Positions 11,699 through 24,274 of a stretch of DNA of 64,000 nucleotides are shown piece by piece (position 1 is the first letter of the stretch; every line of letters begins with the position of its first letter). The translations under genes were made by a program, and so were the position numbers. The notes beneath the pieces are model-generated. The model was not told the origin of the DNA. It saw only the letters and a list, made by a program, of their open reading frames with translations, and ran no database searches. Location of the stretch: contig NW_006917091.1 of NCBI RefSeq assembly GCF_000516985.1, positions 5,328,518 through 5,392,517 of the forward strand, written 5' to 3'. This DNA is from Pestalotiopsis fici W106-1. Lineage: Eukaryota; Ascomycota; Sordariomycetes; Amphisphaeriales; Sporocadaceae.

Positions 11699-13009
11699 TC
11701 ACATGTGGCCATGGGCAAGCCCCAGGATGGCCGCGCGATAGCGCTTGAAATATGTTATAGCGCATTTGTTGCCGATGCTTGTCTCGTACTCCCACGTCGT
11801 GGCGACGAGGCGCGCCGGTAGGGACCGCTTTTTTCGCTGATGCTCAAGGCTCGGCTGCTCTGCCGACGATAATGTGCCCACTGCCATGTCCGGAGGAATG
11901 CCCAGCATCTGTTCCATTCTACCTATAAGTCTGGTGCCGACACGGAGCACATTGACGGCCGAGTCAACAGCCTGCTCATATGAGTCTGTAGGGCTAACAC
12001 TTAGGTCGTCGAGGCCAAAATTATCCATTACATTGTCGTTTCCGAGGGAGAAGTTCATATCTAGCGTCCCCAGCCCGCCGCCACCACTGAACTGAGTTGA
12101 GTCGGGCGTGTTCAATCCAAAAGTTGCAGGTTGCACTGGCATAGGCGATGCTAAAAGGTTATTTAGAAGTTTCTCCGAGAGCGAGACAAATAGCCTTATA
12201 CAGAGCATGTAGCATTGCGCTGCCATGGACGCCTGCTTGCTGTCAATATATTTGTCGAAGGTTGTATGGGCGTCTCGTGGTGGCGTCCGGCCTCTCCCCC
12301 ATTCGAGCGCCATGGCCCTCACGAGACTATCAAACGCATTGAACACCTCCCGGACAGGATCTGCTTATGCCCTTGGTCAGCTATTATTTTGTCATGTTAT
12401 ACTGATGTGTGGCATATGATGTTTACATTGTTCGCCTTGACATGTGCGCTCACTTGTCACCGTCTTGAAAAGAGTTTCCAACGTCTGACATATACTCGTA
12501 AATCGACTGGACGAGTCGCTGCCGGACTTGCACACGTCTGGCGGCGCTATGACACTTTCATCGATCCCCGACTTGCTCGAGAAGACGGGCCCTCTATGAG
12601 TATGTGTCGCCAAGCCGAGGTCATTCAAAGACCAAACGTTGGTTGTGTCCAAGGCGGATGGGAAGAAGCTGCCCAGCTGCAAGTCCTCCGGCTCGTAACT
12701 CCCAGAGTTGCTGTGCTGATGGCTCATCACTGGTGTTACCGGCTCGGTCTGAGCACCATTCTGGTGTCTGCTTTTGTTCTTGTTGGCCTGCTTACTGGAC
12801 CGTGCACTGTAGACGCACTCGACACCGACCCGTTGGCATCGCGTGCAGGGTTCTAGAGAGGTATTACTCCTGACGCATCGCAGCTTTTGCTGGTGGCAGC
12901 GATCGCACGATTTCCGCAAATTTCGACCAGAGGTTTGTCGGGAAACCTGATTAGACGTCCAGTCGCCGTCGAATTGTTGTGATGCAGCTGTCATGGACGG
13001 ATCGTTCAT
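11699..13009 (-). CDS. Zn2Cys6 transcription factor, AflR-like cluster regulator
   Basis: Two exons (13009-12454 and 12360-11699; 93-bp intron with donor gtgagc and acceptor aagcag) give 405 residues. The zinc cluster is at residues 35-65 (CDRCHQQKLRC ... CTRCQRVGVEC), spaced CX2CX6CX9CX2CX6C. The long spacing and the short overall length, with a Ser-rich linker and a compact C-terminal helical domain, match the AflR-type pathway regulators found in polyketide and related metabolite clusters. The C-terminal part has a long Gln/Asp/Gly-rich loop. It is the closest regulator to the monooxygenase/P450 pair (15.9-19.4 kb) and is a likely pathway-specific activator (inference). AflR-type proteins usually bind TCG-N5-CGA-like sites; I could not assign one with confidence. 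Confidence 0.85.
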
Positions 13010-15916
13010 GTCTTTCTCGTCTGGGCTTTCGCGCGCGCTAGGCAGAGCTGGTGGTGGTAGTGATGGCTAGTATACCTAGCGGGGGAGGTGTGAGGCGGCA
13101 CGTTGAAGATGGATGATTGTTACGATGCACACGAAGAAAGACCTGGCGGTGATGACTTTCTCTCTCGGGAGTAAGGAATTGCTTGCACCTGGTAATCATC
13201 ATCAATGCAATAACCGCAATAGGACCTCGAAGACAGGCGAGCTTATTTGAGCCCGACATCCAGAATTATGCGTATAATGCGTATCTTGTTATCTAGTGGC
13301 TCTGATGCAGTCATCCAGACTATTGTCTCAGTTGGGCGGCTGCAGCGTGGCCTGTTCCGACTACCGTCATCTTTCCAATCATTGGACTGTCGATGGTTCA
13401 GGGTTCGAGAGGAGCGAGATCCTTGCTGGTTGCTGCTTATACCAAAGATACCTCATTGCGGCTTATGCTGGCGCAACTCCATCAACAGTTTGGCAGCAGC
13501 CTGCATGCATGCAGCTAACTAGGGAGGGCGTGGCGGGTTCAAGGATAGTAGCGTGCGAGGCCTGGAGCCATGGATAGCCGAAACGGGGCTTTCCTTCGGT
13601 ATAACAGCTTCTACAGAGTACATAGTAACTTTTTGGGATCTGATCAAAGGGACCCTACCTTTTTTTTTTTTTTTTCTTTCACTTTTCTTTTCCTTTCCTG
13701 GTGGTGTCTGTGGCAAGTATGTAGTCTTGATCGAAAATATTTACTCAGACTGGCACACCATGCGGCCATCCTTGGTTGTCATAAATGATAATGATATGAT
13801 GCCTGTCTGATAATTGTTTTACTTGCATCTAATAAATCATCTTGACACGACCCTCCACAACTTTGAACAACTGCTTTCGGACTAGAACATTGCCTCGATG
13901 TCCACCATGATAATCGAAATAATCGAGAGCCGGGTCTTATCTCTATGAATGCCCATGCTTCACGTTTTGATCGTTACGATGCAGTAAGTTCCCACCATTA
14001 CCTGTGGAGACCTTTGTGCGTTCGTTACAATACAGAGAGTATGTACGTCCCACGCTACTACCTACGGCCCGGCCAGCCCAGCTCTGTCATGTTTCACGGT
14101 GAAATAGAGTTCTGGAGCATTATGAAAGTCCTCAGCTTGTTGATGAGGTATACCAAGGATGCCAGTAAAGATGTACATTAGAGCCAAACTTTCTCCATAA
14201 TCAATCCGCTACGATTCACTGTCGTCGCACCACTTTCAGCTTTGAATGCCCTGCTTTATCGATACCTAAACATGGCCGATGCTTCATCCTTCGGCGTGTT
14301 TCCCCATAGCCTTCTCAAGCACGAAATTTGCACAGCAACATGAAGTCAATATAAACAGCCAAAAAGCAGCAAATCCGAAATTTATAATCCCGAGGGGCCC
14401 GAGGGGCGTTAGAGCGTCCCACAATTGCCCGGCGGCACGGTGCAGGGCGTGTTCCGGGGATCTTTTCTCCGGACTGAAGGTATTAGAAAATGGTTAACCC
14501 GGACATGAGCACCAGTCACAACGGTCGACACAAACAACTTTCCAAGACTTTTCGTATGTCGTGCCAGTATTGTTTAGCTTATATTTCCGTCAAACGCCAT
14601 TGTAATACTAGGCAGACAACGTTAAAGGACTTTGTATCCTCCAATGTTGGCGATACAAGATACCTAGAGTGAGAGATTGTAGGGACTTGCATGCCTTGTA
14701 GTCCGTATAAGCGCTACCAGCCTACCTAGTCATAGTGGAGTTCATAAGCTATTTGTGTTATAGAAGGCTTATAGTGGCCGTAAGGCTTAAACCAGATTCA
14801 CCCAATCAGCGGCAATGAAGGCGCCGCTGCCATGGAAGGAAGATGCGGCTGCCCTTGTCAACGCACTTCAGGGCAAGTTTGCTCTTCACCAAAATCTAGG
14901 CGATGCTGGCCGGCCTCTTTGAACAAGAGAAGCCCAAAAAGTCTTTGCAGAAGCACAGCGTGCTCAACAGGATCGCCACGAAGGAGCTGCTGGAAGAATC
15001 CTCAAAGATACAGCAACTTAACGTTATGTAAGGGACAGAATTTTTGCATCGCTACGAGTTTCCTTCAGTACACCAGAGCCCGGTTCAGGTTACAATCACT
15101 CGGGTACATGTGAACGACTTGTTACAATGAACTATTCGGCAGGGATTTTCTCCGGATTCTTTGCTACGAGACTGTTAGTCATGCAAAGTGGGTGGCTCCG
15201 GGATACGTTCTACGGGTAAGCTTTGTGAAAAGCGTTGCGTGCATGTACTATTGGAATGATTTCGTCGCGGCCATGCGGGCGGGTGCACTCTGTAAAGGCC
15301 TAAAAGTCCGGTGGAAAAAATGGGCTTTAGGGACCTTTGTAGCACACGGTACCTACCAGCCTAAGGGGGTATCTGCCCATGTAGGATCGCCCTCCGATGC
15401 AGATGGTAAGCAGGACAATCGCCACCTTGGCACCCACATCTAACCACCCCTAAGAAAATGAGAAGAAGTAAGTCCGGAATAAACCACGTGTCTAAATGCA
15501 TGCAAGAAAGCCAATTTTTGCAATTGCATTTGCGCCCTTCAGTTGAAACCTGGACCGGTTGTTGATTTACTGGAGATAAGCTTGCATTATACATTTCGAA
15601 TTGTTGCTAGGAGGGATCCAGTGGTGCGAGATCCAGGTCGTGACGCATTGGTTCTATAGCGCTCCCCAGAGCAGGGTTAGCGCTACTCGGACCGCTGTAA
15701 GTGTCGTACACGAGCCTAGCTTAGGTGCTCAGAGCAAGGATTATGACCCTAGCAACAACGTCTTTCGCACGATTCCATGTGTGTTCATGATTGGTTCATA
15801 ATGCATCTACTTCAAAAGGATGCTGTACTAGGTATATTTCTCGACGATCATAGTATCTTTGTTTAACTGCAGACTATTGGATATATGAATATGAAATAAA
15901 TTCGGAGGATCGACAT
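13010..15916. other. Intergenic, possible small relic at 14815-15024
   Basis: About 2.9 kb with no intact gene recognised. It includes a 16-base poly-T at 13660-13675. On the plus strand, 14815-15024 reads as a protein-like helical stretch (DAAALVNALQGKFALHQN, then after a stop and frame change FEQEKPKKSLQKHSVLNRI), which may be a degraded gene of unknown family. Other open frames, such as 15192-15443, look like chance. Confidence 0.35.
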
Positions 15917-17271
15917 TTAGATTCCATTACGGGCCTCTAGGAACTGCTGCCATGCCTTTGACCCGTCTTCTGCCGCGTTGTACTCCCATAGCCATTGGAA
16001 TAGCTTCCAGTCCTCGCCCGCACCGAGTTTGGCATCACGCAAATCCTGCTCGTGCTTATCGCGGAGAGCAAACATGGCCTTCTGGTCCAATGTACGACGC
16101 CTGACTTCTGAAGCGCGTGGTTTTCGAACCTGCTCAAACACTCTCAGGGCATCCGGGATTTGTTCAGGCTCCACGACCTGGGAGAAGATGCCGCCAAGGA
16201 CTCCAGCATCCTCGAATGCCTGCGCGGCACCTTGTGCTCTAAATCGCCTTTAGCAAGTTTCCTAGTAGGGAACGGGGCCGTCATCTCACTTACAGACACG
16301 GTAATATCGCGTGAGCGGCGTCGCCAATCAGTGCGAATCGTCCATTATCGTGGCACCACTGGGTCGGCTCATGAATCTGGAACAAAGTCCATTTGGTGCA
16401 AACAGATCCTTCCACATCAATGTACTCATGTAGTATAGGGTCCCAATCATGGATTTTGCTCCTAAACTCTTCCAGATCTGCTCGTTGTGGCCCGTACATA
16501 ACTTTGGTGCCTGGCCCCTCATGGTAAATGAGAACCATGTTGAGCATATCGTGCTTGATGGGATACGAGACCACGTGTCCGCCTGGTCCCATCCAAAAGT
16601 TGACACTGGATTGTCTTGTCAACTCCCAAGCTCGATGCTTTTCGGTGATGCCGTTGGTAGGCACAGAGACCCGGTAAACGACGTCTCCGGGACTGTAAGG
16701 TGGATCTGGACGTCCCAACATGCTACCTCTGCAACGAGACCTCTCCCCGTCTGCCGCCAAGATCATGTCTGCTTCGTAGACTTCCCCAGTGGCCAGGCGT
16801 AGGGATGGCTTGTTGAAATCTATCTCTGCGACTTCACTGCCTAGTTTGATCTCAATGCCGTGCTTGTCTTTCCCAGACAGCAAGGCTCTTAAGAGATCTG
16901 CTCGGTGAATCATGATGTACGGAGCCTGGCTGACCAGTCTCTGGTCAGATACGGGCGGGGAGTACGACCGGATCTCTCCTTGAGATGAGCGAAAGGTCCC
17001 AGACACTGGACGGTCAGCGTACTTGAGGACCTCGTCCAGGACTCCCCAGTTCTGGAGCAAACGCGTAGCGTTTGGTGACAACTGTATTCCAGCACCAAGC
17101 TATCATACCGGATTAGACAGAATTCAGATATAGTTTTGGAAAAAAACACTTAATTACTTCTTGTAGCTCAGCATTGCGTTCGAAGACTGTCACATGATGA
17201 CCAGCTTGAGCAAGAGCCAGTGCGGAAGCCAGTCCACTGAGGCCGCAGCCTACAATAAGGACAGAAATCAT
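15917..17271 (-). CDS. FAD-dependent monooxygenase, salicylate hydroxylase-like
   Basis: Three exons (17271-17158, 17099-16294, 16238-15917; introns 58 and 55 bp) encode 413 residues. Group A flavoprotein hydroxylase motifs are all present: GCGLSG at residues 8-13 for the ADP of FAD, the central DG motif (LAADGERSRCR), and the GD motif (ALIGDAAHAILPCLAQGAAQ) for the FAD ribityl chain. Such enzymes hydroxylate phenols with NAD(P)H and O2; salicylate-type members replace a carboxyl by OH, giving catechols or hydroquinones. That would suit a prenylated hydroxybenzoate made by the ammonia-lyase/UbiA pair nearby. The start MISVLIVG is preferred because the fold begins there; an in-frame ATG at 17328 would add 19 residues. 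It is divergent from the P450 (455 bp). Confidence 0.9.
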
Positions 17272-17726
17272 CGGAAGTGATTGGTTGTGAGTTTCCCTGT
17301 GTCGCACGGAAGTAATGGTTTCTCTCAAATTCTTACGGATTTCGGACAGCTTGGGAGTACTGGGAGGGGGGTTGGATATAAGATATCGCTATATTCCGAG
17401 TGCACATTGTAAGCCCGAAATCCTACGAGGATGAGATCCACTGTATCACCATTTCCATATTTTCAAGCTAAGAGAATATGGCATGATATTTGAGAAACAT
17501 TACACGCAGGTCAGCAAAAACCCCGATATAGGACTTTTCCCGGGCGCAATGATTTACTCCGATAGACCTCGACAAGGGTACCACCAATCAGCCCGTAAGC
17601 TTTTCCAACTGCATGACCAGTCCTAATTCATCACTATAACTGGGCTCCCCTTCTCAGAATTTCTAAAAGCAGAGAAACTTTTCCAAACTACAACATTGTC
17701 TTGTGTTTCACCCATCACTTGCCACC
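17272..17726. promoter_or_regulatory. Divergent promoter between monooxygenase and P450
   Basis: This 455-bp intergenic stretch sits between head-to-head tailoring genes, an arrangement that suits co-regulation. The P450 side ends in a strong Kozak context (gccaccATG). No confident TCG-N5-CGA or CGG-inverted-repeat site was found by eye. Confidence 0.4.
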
Positions 17727-19444
17727 ATGTTTCTGATCGAAAGCTCGTATTCCCCTTATTGGGGTATTGTTCTGATCTTTGGTGGCTTTCTGGCAGCGCT
17801 GGTCCAGTTCCTCAAGCCTAAAGACTTGAAATCATCGGGTGGCAGCAAGAAATGGTCAATGCCGCCGGGGCCAGCAGGCATCCCAGTCCTGGGGAACCTG
17901 TGGGAGATGATGCAAGCCCGTCGTGATCCCAATGCATTCACTAACTGGGTGAGTTTTTTTTTTTTTTTTTTTTTCTTTGAGAACTGTTGCAAACCAATGT
18001 GCCTTGATGCTAACATTCAGCAGCTTGCCTCCATGATACCCTATGGTGACATGGTAACACTACACATGGGATCCCAAACATGGGTTCTGCTCAACACGGA
18101 CCGAGCAGTATCCGAAGTCATTGCCAAGCGCGGCAGAATCACCAACGAAAGACCTCACATGCCAATTGCGAGTGACCTTGTAAGCAACGGCAAACGCACA
18201 GTGATTAGGCAAGAGGAGGAATGGAGAGAGGGACGTCGCGTCATGCACCATCTACTCAGCGGCTCGAATCTCAAGGTCTATGCGGGCATGCAGGAGCTCG
18301 AGAGTATAGATATGCTGCGCAAGTATCTGCGAGAGCCAAAGCAGTGGTATGCCCACAACTTTCGATATGCCACATCCGTTCTTTACAGGCTCGTGATGGG
18401 TTACCCCCTGAACAAGACTACCAAGGAGCTCGACGACTACCAGAGGGTCACCATTGAGTTTGTTGCGTCCATCAACCGGAGCTACATCGATTTCTTCCCT
18501 GCCTTTAGCAAGCTTCCCCATGCTCTGCAACCTTGGAGAGAGTTCTGGACTAAAATGGGCGCATTCCATCGCCAGGTCTTTCATGATTGGTGGACACCCG
18601 TCAAGGCCGCAGTGAAGCAGGGCGCCGCGCCGCCCTCGTTTGTTCGCGATGTTCTTCTCCACCCGGATCTGAGATACGCCGGAGACGATGAAGAAGCAAT
18701 GTACCTGGCCACGTCTGTCATGGCTGCTGGAGGCGACAATACCCGCATGACCATCAACACGTTTATCATGGCTATGCTGTCGCACCCCGACGCCCAGAAG
18801 AAGGCGCGCCAAGAGGTTGATCGAGTCTGCACAGAGGGCGACTCGCTCAGACTGCCCCGAATGTCTGACCTGACGGAAATGCCCTACATCGCCGCCATGA
18901 TCAAGGAGGCTCTCCGGTGGAGACCTACTGTCCCCATTGTCCCGCCACACCAACTGACAGAGGACGTTGAGATCGATGGACACTTAATGCCCGCCGGCAC
19001 AGTCTTCCTGATCAACTCGATTGGCTTGTCCAAGGAGTTTGACCATGCCAACGACTTCCTGCCTGAAAGATGGATCGATGGTTCAGAGAGCCGCACATCG
19101 GCCAACTTCTGGGGTTTTGGAGGTGGCCGCCGCATATGCGTTGGCTGGAAAGTGGCAGAGCAAGCTCTGTTCATTGCATTTGCCCGTTTGATTTATTGTT
19201 TCGAATTCACTTCGGTCAGTTCACCTGTTATATCCCGAACCTCTTTACTCTGGTGCTGTATTATAATGTGCTAACTCTTGAAAATATTTAGAATGGACCC
19301 ATTGACGACACGATACTCAATCACCAGGTTGTTGGTGAGCCATTCCCCGTCAAGGCAACCGTTCGCAGTGCCGAGCACGCCGCTCTCATTGAATCGGAAG
19401 CTGCCAAGTACGAGACCTCGTTCTCTACCTTTGGAGCCAAATAA
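17727..19444 (+). CDS. Cytochrome P450 monooxygenase
   Basis: Three exons (17727-17948, 18021-19214, 19292-19444) give 522 residues. The N-terminus has one hydrophobic ER anchor followed by the proline hinge MPPGPAGIPVLGN. Conserved P450 elements: I-helix oxygen-binding AGGDNT (310-315), ExxR as KEALR (E370, R373), PERW, and the heme loop FGGGRRICVG with ligand Cys447. The overall style (GDMVTLHMG, NERPHMPIAS) resembles the fungal O-methylsterigmatocystin oxidoreductase-like group. It is an ER-bound monooxygenase that needs a reductase. The first intron contains a 21-base poly-T (17954-17974). Start: ATG with a strong Kozak context. It is head-to-head with the flavin monooxygenase, so a tailoring role in the same pathway is likely. 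Confidence 0.92.
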
Positions 19445-20305
19445 GCTTCCTCAGCGCATCCAGCAATGAAGGTCGGGCACGTCGGGCACGCCGGGCACAA
19501 GAACACGAAATAGACAAGCAAGCAGCTAGGACGGGATGATTCCCGAGATAGGATGAATGAAAGCCCCTTGAAGTAGATTGGATACATAGTTACGTTGTTA
19601 TTCTTGTCACTGAATATTCTTGATCCCGCCGTACTTCTATGGACACTAGTGTGTAGTATATTCTACGATGGACAGGTCACCCTCAAAAAGATCCGGCCAA
19701 AGCCAGTTGTGGATTTATCATCCATAATACAATCTATAAAGATCACTGATCCTTATTATGCTGCTACCATCAGTAAGACCATGTTTCTGTGCGAGTCAAA
19801 ATAACACTCTACAAACGACATGAAAATAGGCAACAACTTCAAATATCCACACTACCCGAAGCTGAGGTAAGATGCTAGAACGACTTGAGGATTTGATGGT
19901 TCAGAGGATACGCAAAAGCCAATCGGGGAATTCTGCAGCCGGAGAAAAGATGGCCTTGGAGGCATGTATCCAAGAAATGGCCGGGCAAAGTGCCGGCGGA
20001 AAATACCTGGGGATGTATCGCGCTTATGTGGGGAAATCTGATGCCCGACCGGAGAATTTGCTGCCGGAGAAAGGATGGGCTTGGGGCCATATCTAGAGAA
20101 ATTATACGGGCAAACTGCCAGAGGAATGGGCAGAGGTTCGATTGTACATTAGAAAGCTGATGATTGCCAGGGAATTGGACTGTATTCTTGCGCATTTTAT
20201 ATCAATGTCTAAAAGTATCGTACCCCAAACGCCAAGACTAGTCTATAGTGTATATCATTTATAGTCTGACTCCGCTGTATCATGAGCTCAACAATTCCTC
20301 GCTAA
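19445..20305. other. Convergent 3' region with 9-bp repeat
   Basis: About 0.86 kb between the P450 and the next Zn2Cys6 gene, which converge. Three near-identical 9-bp units (gtcgggcac, gtcgggcac, gccgggcac) lie at 19472-19498 just after the P450 stop. No gene recognised; the open frame at 19872-20096 has no family signature. Confidence 0.4.
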
Positions 20306-22441
20306 TCAATCATCTAATATCTTGAGAAAATATCTCGCCAGGCCGTTAACGTGCGTCAAGCCTTGCAGCGCTGATGTGATTAATGGCAACAAGCCAGCGT
20401 AGGATTCCTCCATTCCAGCATGTGATATGCAGAACTTGTAACTGAGAACCAGTGGAATCGGCGTGAAAGGATGTACCTGTTCAAGTCGCGGGTCAATTAT
20501 CTATGAGCAAGAAGAGAAGGAGCCGAAACGAATCAGGTGGGGATTTACCTCAAAATCATTGAGTTGGGGCAGCAATGTGATGAGCCTGCCCAACTTGTCT
20601 GTGCTGTCGAGTGATCGTTGTTCGCTACTGTCAAAGGCCGATTCTGGGGTTTCGGGGCTCATTTGTTTGGCTTCGATGGTCTCGCAGAGCAGAAATATTG
20701 ACATGTATGCACTCAGAGCGAGGAAAATCAAGATGGGATTAGGGTGCTCCTGGCTGGAATCGACTTGTCTCGAAATGATCTGTAATCGGTTCGAGAGGAT
20801 CGAATTTACTGACTGGTGCTGTCGGTAGAAACTCGGAGGAAGGCTTTGGCCGCCGTATTCATTCATAAGCTGCCGCCTAAGGTTCACTACCCTGCCACAA
20901 ACGGTAGCCATGATGGCTGACTCCGCAAAGGGGCCAATCTCGACTCCCATCAAAGGTTTTATCGCGTCGATTCCGCCAATGATATCAGAAGGATAGCACA
21001 TGTCAATGGGCTGTCCACTCATGAAATGAGATTCTGGAGCGGGCAACAGGGTACCTATCTTTCAGAAGAAGGAAGGTAAGTATATGCACGCTGAGAAGAT
21101 GAAAGGTTGGGTAAACAAACTTCTTTTTCATCAAAAGTCATTGGCAACCCATCGGCTATACTCGTAAAACGATCAATGATGTAAGCGACCCAGAAGGTCC
21201 GGCGCAATGACTCTTTATCGACCCAATCTCCTTGAAAGCCTAGTGGCAGCTGTCGGTCGACTTCAAATAACCTCATCAGGTGGACCAATCGGAAAGCTCT
21301 GCCTGCAGAGATCATGGCACGCCTGAACTGCTCGCTGATCATTTCATATATCGACAAGAGCAGCCAGGCTTGAGCCTGCTCGAGACCCATTACGGAATTG
21401 TCATGGCTTTCAATCTCAATCGAGTCCAGCAGCCGTCGCGTGCTTGTATACAGGCTGTGCTGAATCATATGGAACTGGCTGGAGAAGCATGCAGTCAAGG
21501 TCCACATGGCATATTGCAGGCCAAGTCTCGCCTTTGGTTTGTCCACCTCTTTAGACCAAGAAAAGTAGCGGACCTTGTGCAGGAACGGAGCAAATACATG
21601 GACGCGATCAAAATAGAGCTGATCTCTAACGGGATTGAAAAAATCAGAATCAGCGCCAAGGTGCCTTACTATATGCGATGAAGCAAAAGGCAATTTTGTT
21701 TACTCACAAATCGCTGCATACCAAGGGAGTTAGGAATGCTGGCCTTAGCAGAGACTCGGCTGTTGGATATATGAAATTCGAGTAAGGGTCTTCGGGGCAC
21801 CCAGTAAAGTTTGCCAGTACCGGCAGAAGATGACTGTCGATTGGTGATAGCAAGCCCTCGCTCGTGGTGATGGTATGGCCCGTGTCTGGCATTGGCTCCG
21901 CCGAGACTGGAGGCATTATCTGCTGAATATGATCCTCATTGCTGCGGTTTTCACTGATTTCGACGACTTGACCCTGCCCAAGTTTGTCCGTTTGACTCTT
22001 TTCATATTCACTTAAGCGAGCTTCAAGAGTGGCTTCATGTTGACGAGAACTGTCAGTCGCAGGGGTACGCATCAACTGATTGCCCGTATCCTCCGGGCAC
22101 GATCCTCTTCTTTAATGATAGACGCACCTATTTTGTTTTTAAGAGCATTGACATGCCCTTTCTTTGGGCCTCGCGCCGAGACCTCTCCATTCGTGATACA
22201 TGTGGCCCCCGAGATGGTGCAAGCGAGGCACTGTGGTTTATTTCGATCGCATCGGAGTTTTTTCCTTCGACACTCTTCGCACTAGGGTTGACAAGTTCTT
22301 AATGATTGATGCTTTGAAGGTGAAGGGGGAATGGCGATGGATTACGCGCAAGCAATGCGTTGCTGAGTAAAGTGGAAGAAAGTAGAATCTACTTACTGCG
22401 GAACCCTGCTGCTGTCGTTGCTTGACCTGTGTCATTTCCAT
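20306..22441 (-). CDS. Zn2Cys6 transcription factor with fungal_trans domain
   Basis: Six exons (22441-22397, 22281-22128, 22032-21708, 21664-21121, 21058-20549, 20500-20306) give a 590-residue protein with every junction in phase. The zinc cluster is at residues 16-43 (CEECRRKKLRC ... CLACTISGATC), split from the start by a 115-bp intron after only 15 codons. It is followed by a linker and a coiled coil rebuilt by splicing (LKNKIATLEARLSEYEK). The fungal-specific domain follows, with RTFWVAYIIDR and DGLPMTFDEKE, continuing after splicing into LLPAPES. The last exon is only 65 codons. Two introns are short (43 and 48 bp). It is the second regulator in the metabolite region and may act upstream of, or beside, the AflR-like one. 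Confidence 0.88.
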
Positions 22442-24274
22442 CTGAGAATGGCAAACAAAAGGACAATTGTTTTCCACAACCGGAAGAATCAAGGAGCGCA
22501 AGGGAGTGTCTAAAGAAGATATTCTGTACTGTCGTGTATATCAATGTGAATCTGTACATTCTTTGTTTCTACATCTTTGATTCCGGCCGGCGACTGCAGC
22601 TTATGTTACATCATTGGCCCAAGGACCAATCTCGGCCGCCTCCAGGGATGTCATATATGGTGGGGCGCCGGCTGCCCCTCGCTGCCCTGAAGAAGCTGCA
22701 CACACATTGCAAAGACACGATGCGAGGACAGGCTGTTTGCCATCGCAATAGCCATACACGTGTGTGTGTTTTGCACATGTTCCAATCGTTATAGCGTGTG
22801 ATATCTTTATAGACCCTTCTTCTCACAACCAGGGCTGGGGCTGCAGTGGATGGCAGCCTTGGCTTGATGTTGTAAGCAAGCATGCTGTGGCGCCGACGCT
22901 GTCACGATCCTGAAGAAAGAATGCATGTCTTGGCGTAAGACCATACCGTGTAAGCTGACAGGCATCTTTCAATCCTAGCCTTACTCTCTCTGTTGCCGAG
23001 TGATTGGGAATCTGCGGCAAGAGATTCGGCAAGTCGTTTGCAGGGTACCTTGGGTCATGGTATGTTGTCGGAAGTACCCGTGCCACTTGCCTACGTAATA
23101 GAAGGATCGTCGACTAAACAACCACAATCATGGGTTAGGGTGGGCTCGCGACAGGCTTTGACAGGGCGGCGATTTATACATAGATACATACTAGGTGGAG
23201 GCGTGGCAGGGGAAAAAAAAAGCAGCAACCATCAAACACCCGGCCGGCCGGATGGCGATACTATACATACCCGCCCTGTACCATCTCGACTCTTTTTACT
23301 GTTACCATAATGCGGCAAAAGTGAGGGCTCCACACTTGGCGTAGAACTAAAGCGGACCTATATCGCAATGCAACAACCCAAGGGTGAAGTTATGGGGGGG
23401 GGCCTCACTCATCACCGGCGTGCCGATGGTGTCGAAGAAGAGAAAGGGAGAGGGAGAGACCAGACCCCTTGAAATGCACAAGGCTAGGTAATCTGATCTG
23501 ATTGGCGTCGGCGGCAACGTGGTCAAAGAAGACCCTGCCAAGCCTGCACCACGCAACTTTCGTGGTTATATGGGTAACTTTTAGATACCTAGGCTGCCTG
23601 ATTGGGTCGGGTAGGTATCCTTGGCTTGTACGGGTACGGGTGCAAGTTGTGCAATTTTGGTGCTGCTAAGCTGTATACGTACATAGAGACTACATACTAT
23701 AATCACGTTTTTAAGAGATCCCCCGTCGATGCGTGGTAGGCAGGGAGTCTAAAACATAGGCCCTGCGATCACCGTTGACCTTGAACATGACCAGGCTCCG
23801 CGGCTCGCCCGCGGGGGAGAGGGGAGAGAGGGGGGGGGGCCTTGTCTTTATGGCCCAAATCGACCATTTCTCATGGCTGGGATGAAAGGCCATGGGGGGT
23901 TGCATGCACTAGTAGTCACGATTCGACTTGTACCCGCAAAACCCCGCCAATGCTTGACACAAATCCTCTAGCCTAGGTTTGTGCAGCGGAGAGTATCAGT
24001 GCACAAACTTGTCCTTACCTTAAGGATATCGCCGCAAGTCGCTGATGCATGTTGCTATCTTGCAGCATCGTCAAAGAGGGCGTTACACGTAATCTGCACT
24101 GCAATGTGGGTTTTCCACTCCACTCCTTTGTGTGCACGTTCGGCCTTGACTCAAGAGATACTGTGTATCATGCATGCATAGTTTATAGTTTGAATCTTCA
24201 ACCCCACGATACGCTTTATCATTTATTTGCCCCATAAAAGGAGTGCAACAAGACCCCCAATTTCGGCATTACCA
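22442..24274. other. Intergenic, contains first copy of a dispersed repeat
   Basis: About 1.8 kb holding the regulator promoter, purine-rich tracts (about 23394-23402 and 23814-23840) and a diverged repeat copy (23642-23790). No intact gene recognised. Confidence 0.4.
23642..23790 (+). repeat. Dispersed repeat, copy 1
   Basis: Shares gcaagttgtgca, ttggtgctg, ccccgtcg and a late tgcga block, in the same order and orientation, with 33994-34110. The spacing differs by some 20 bases, so the copies have diverged by substitution and indel. Confidence 0.6.

Noticed and set aside
18252..18983. A 243-codon open frame antisense to the P450
   Set aside because: It is a shadow of the intact P450, which carries all family motifs.
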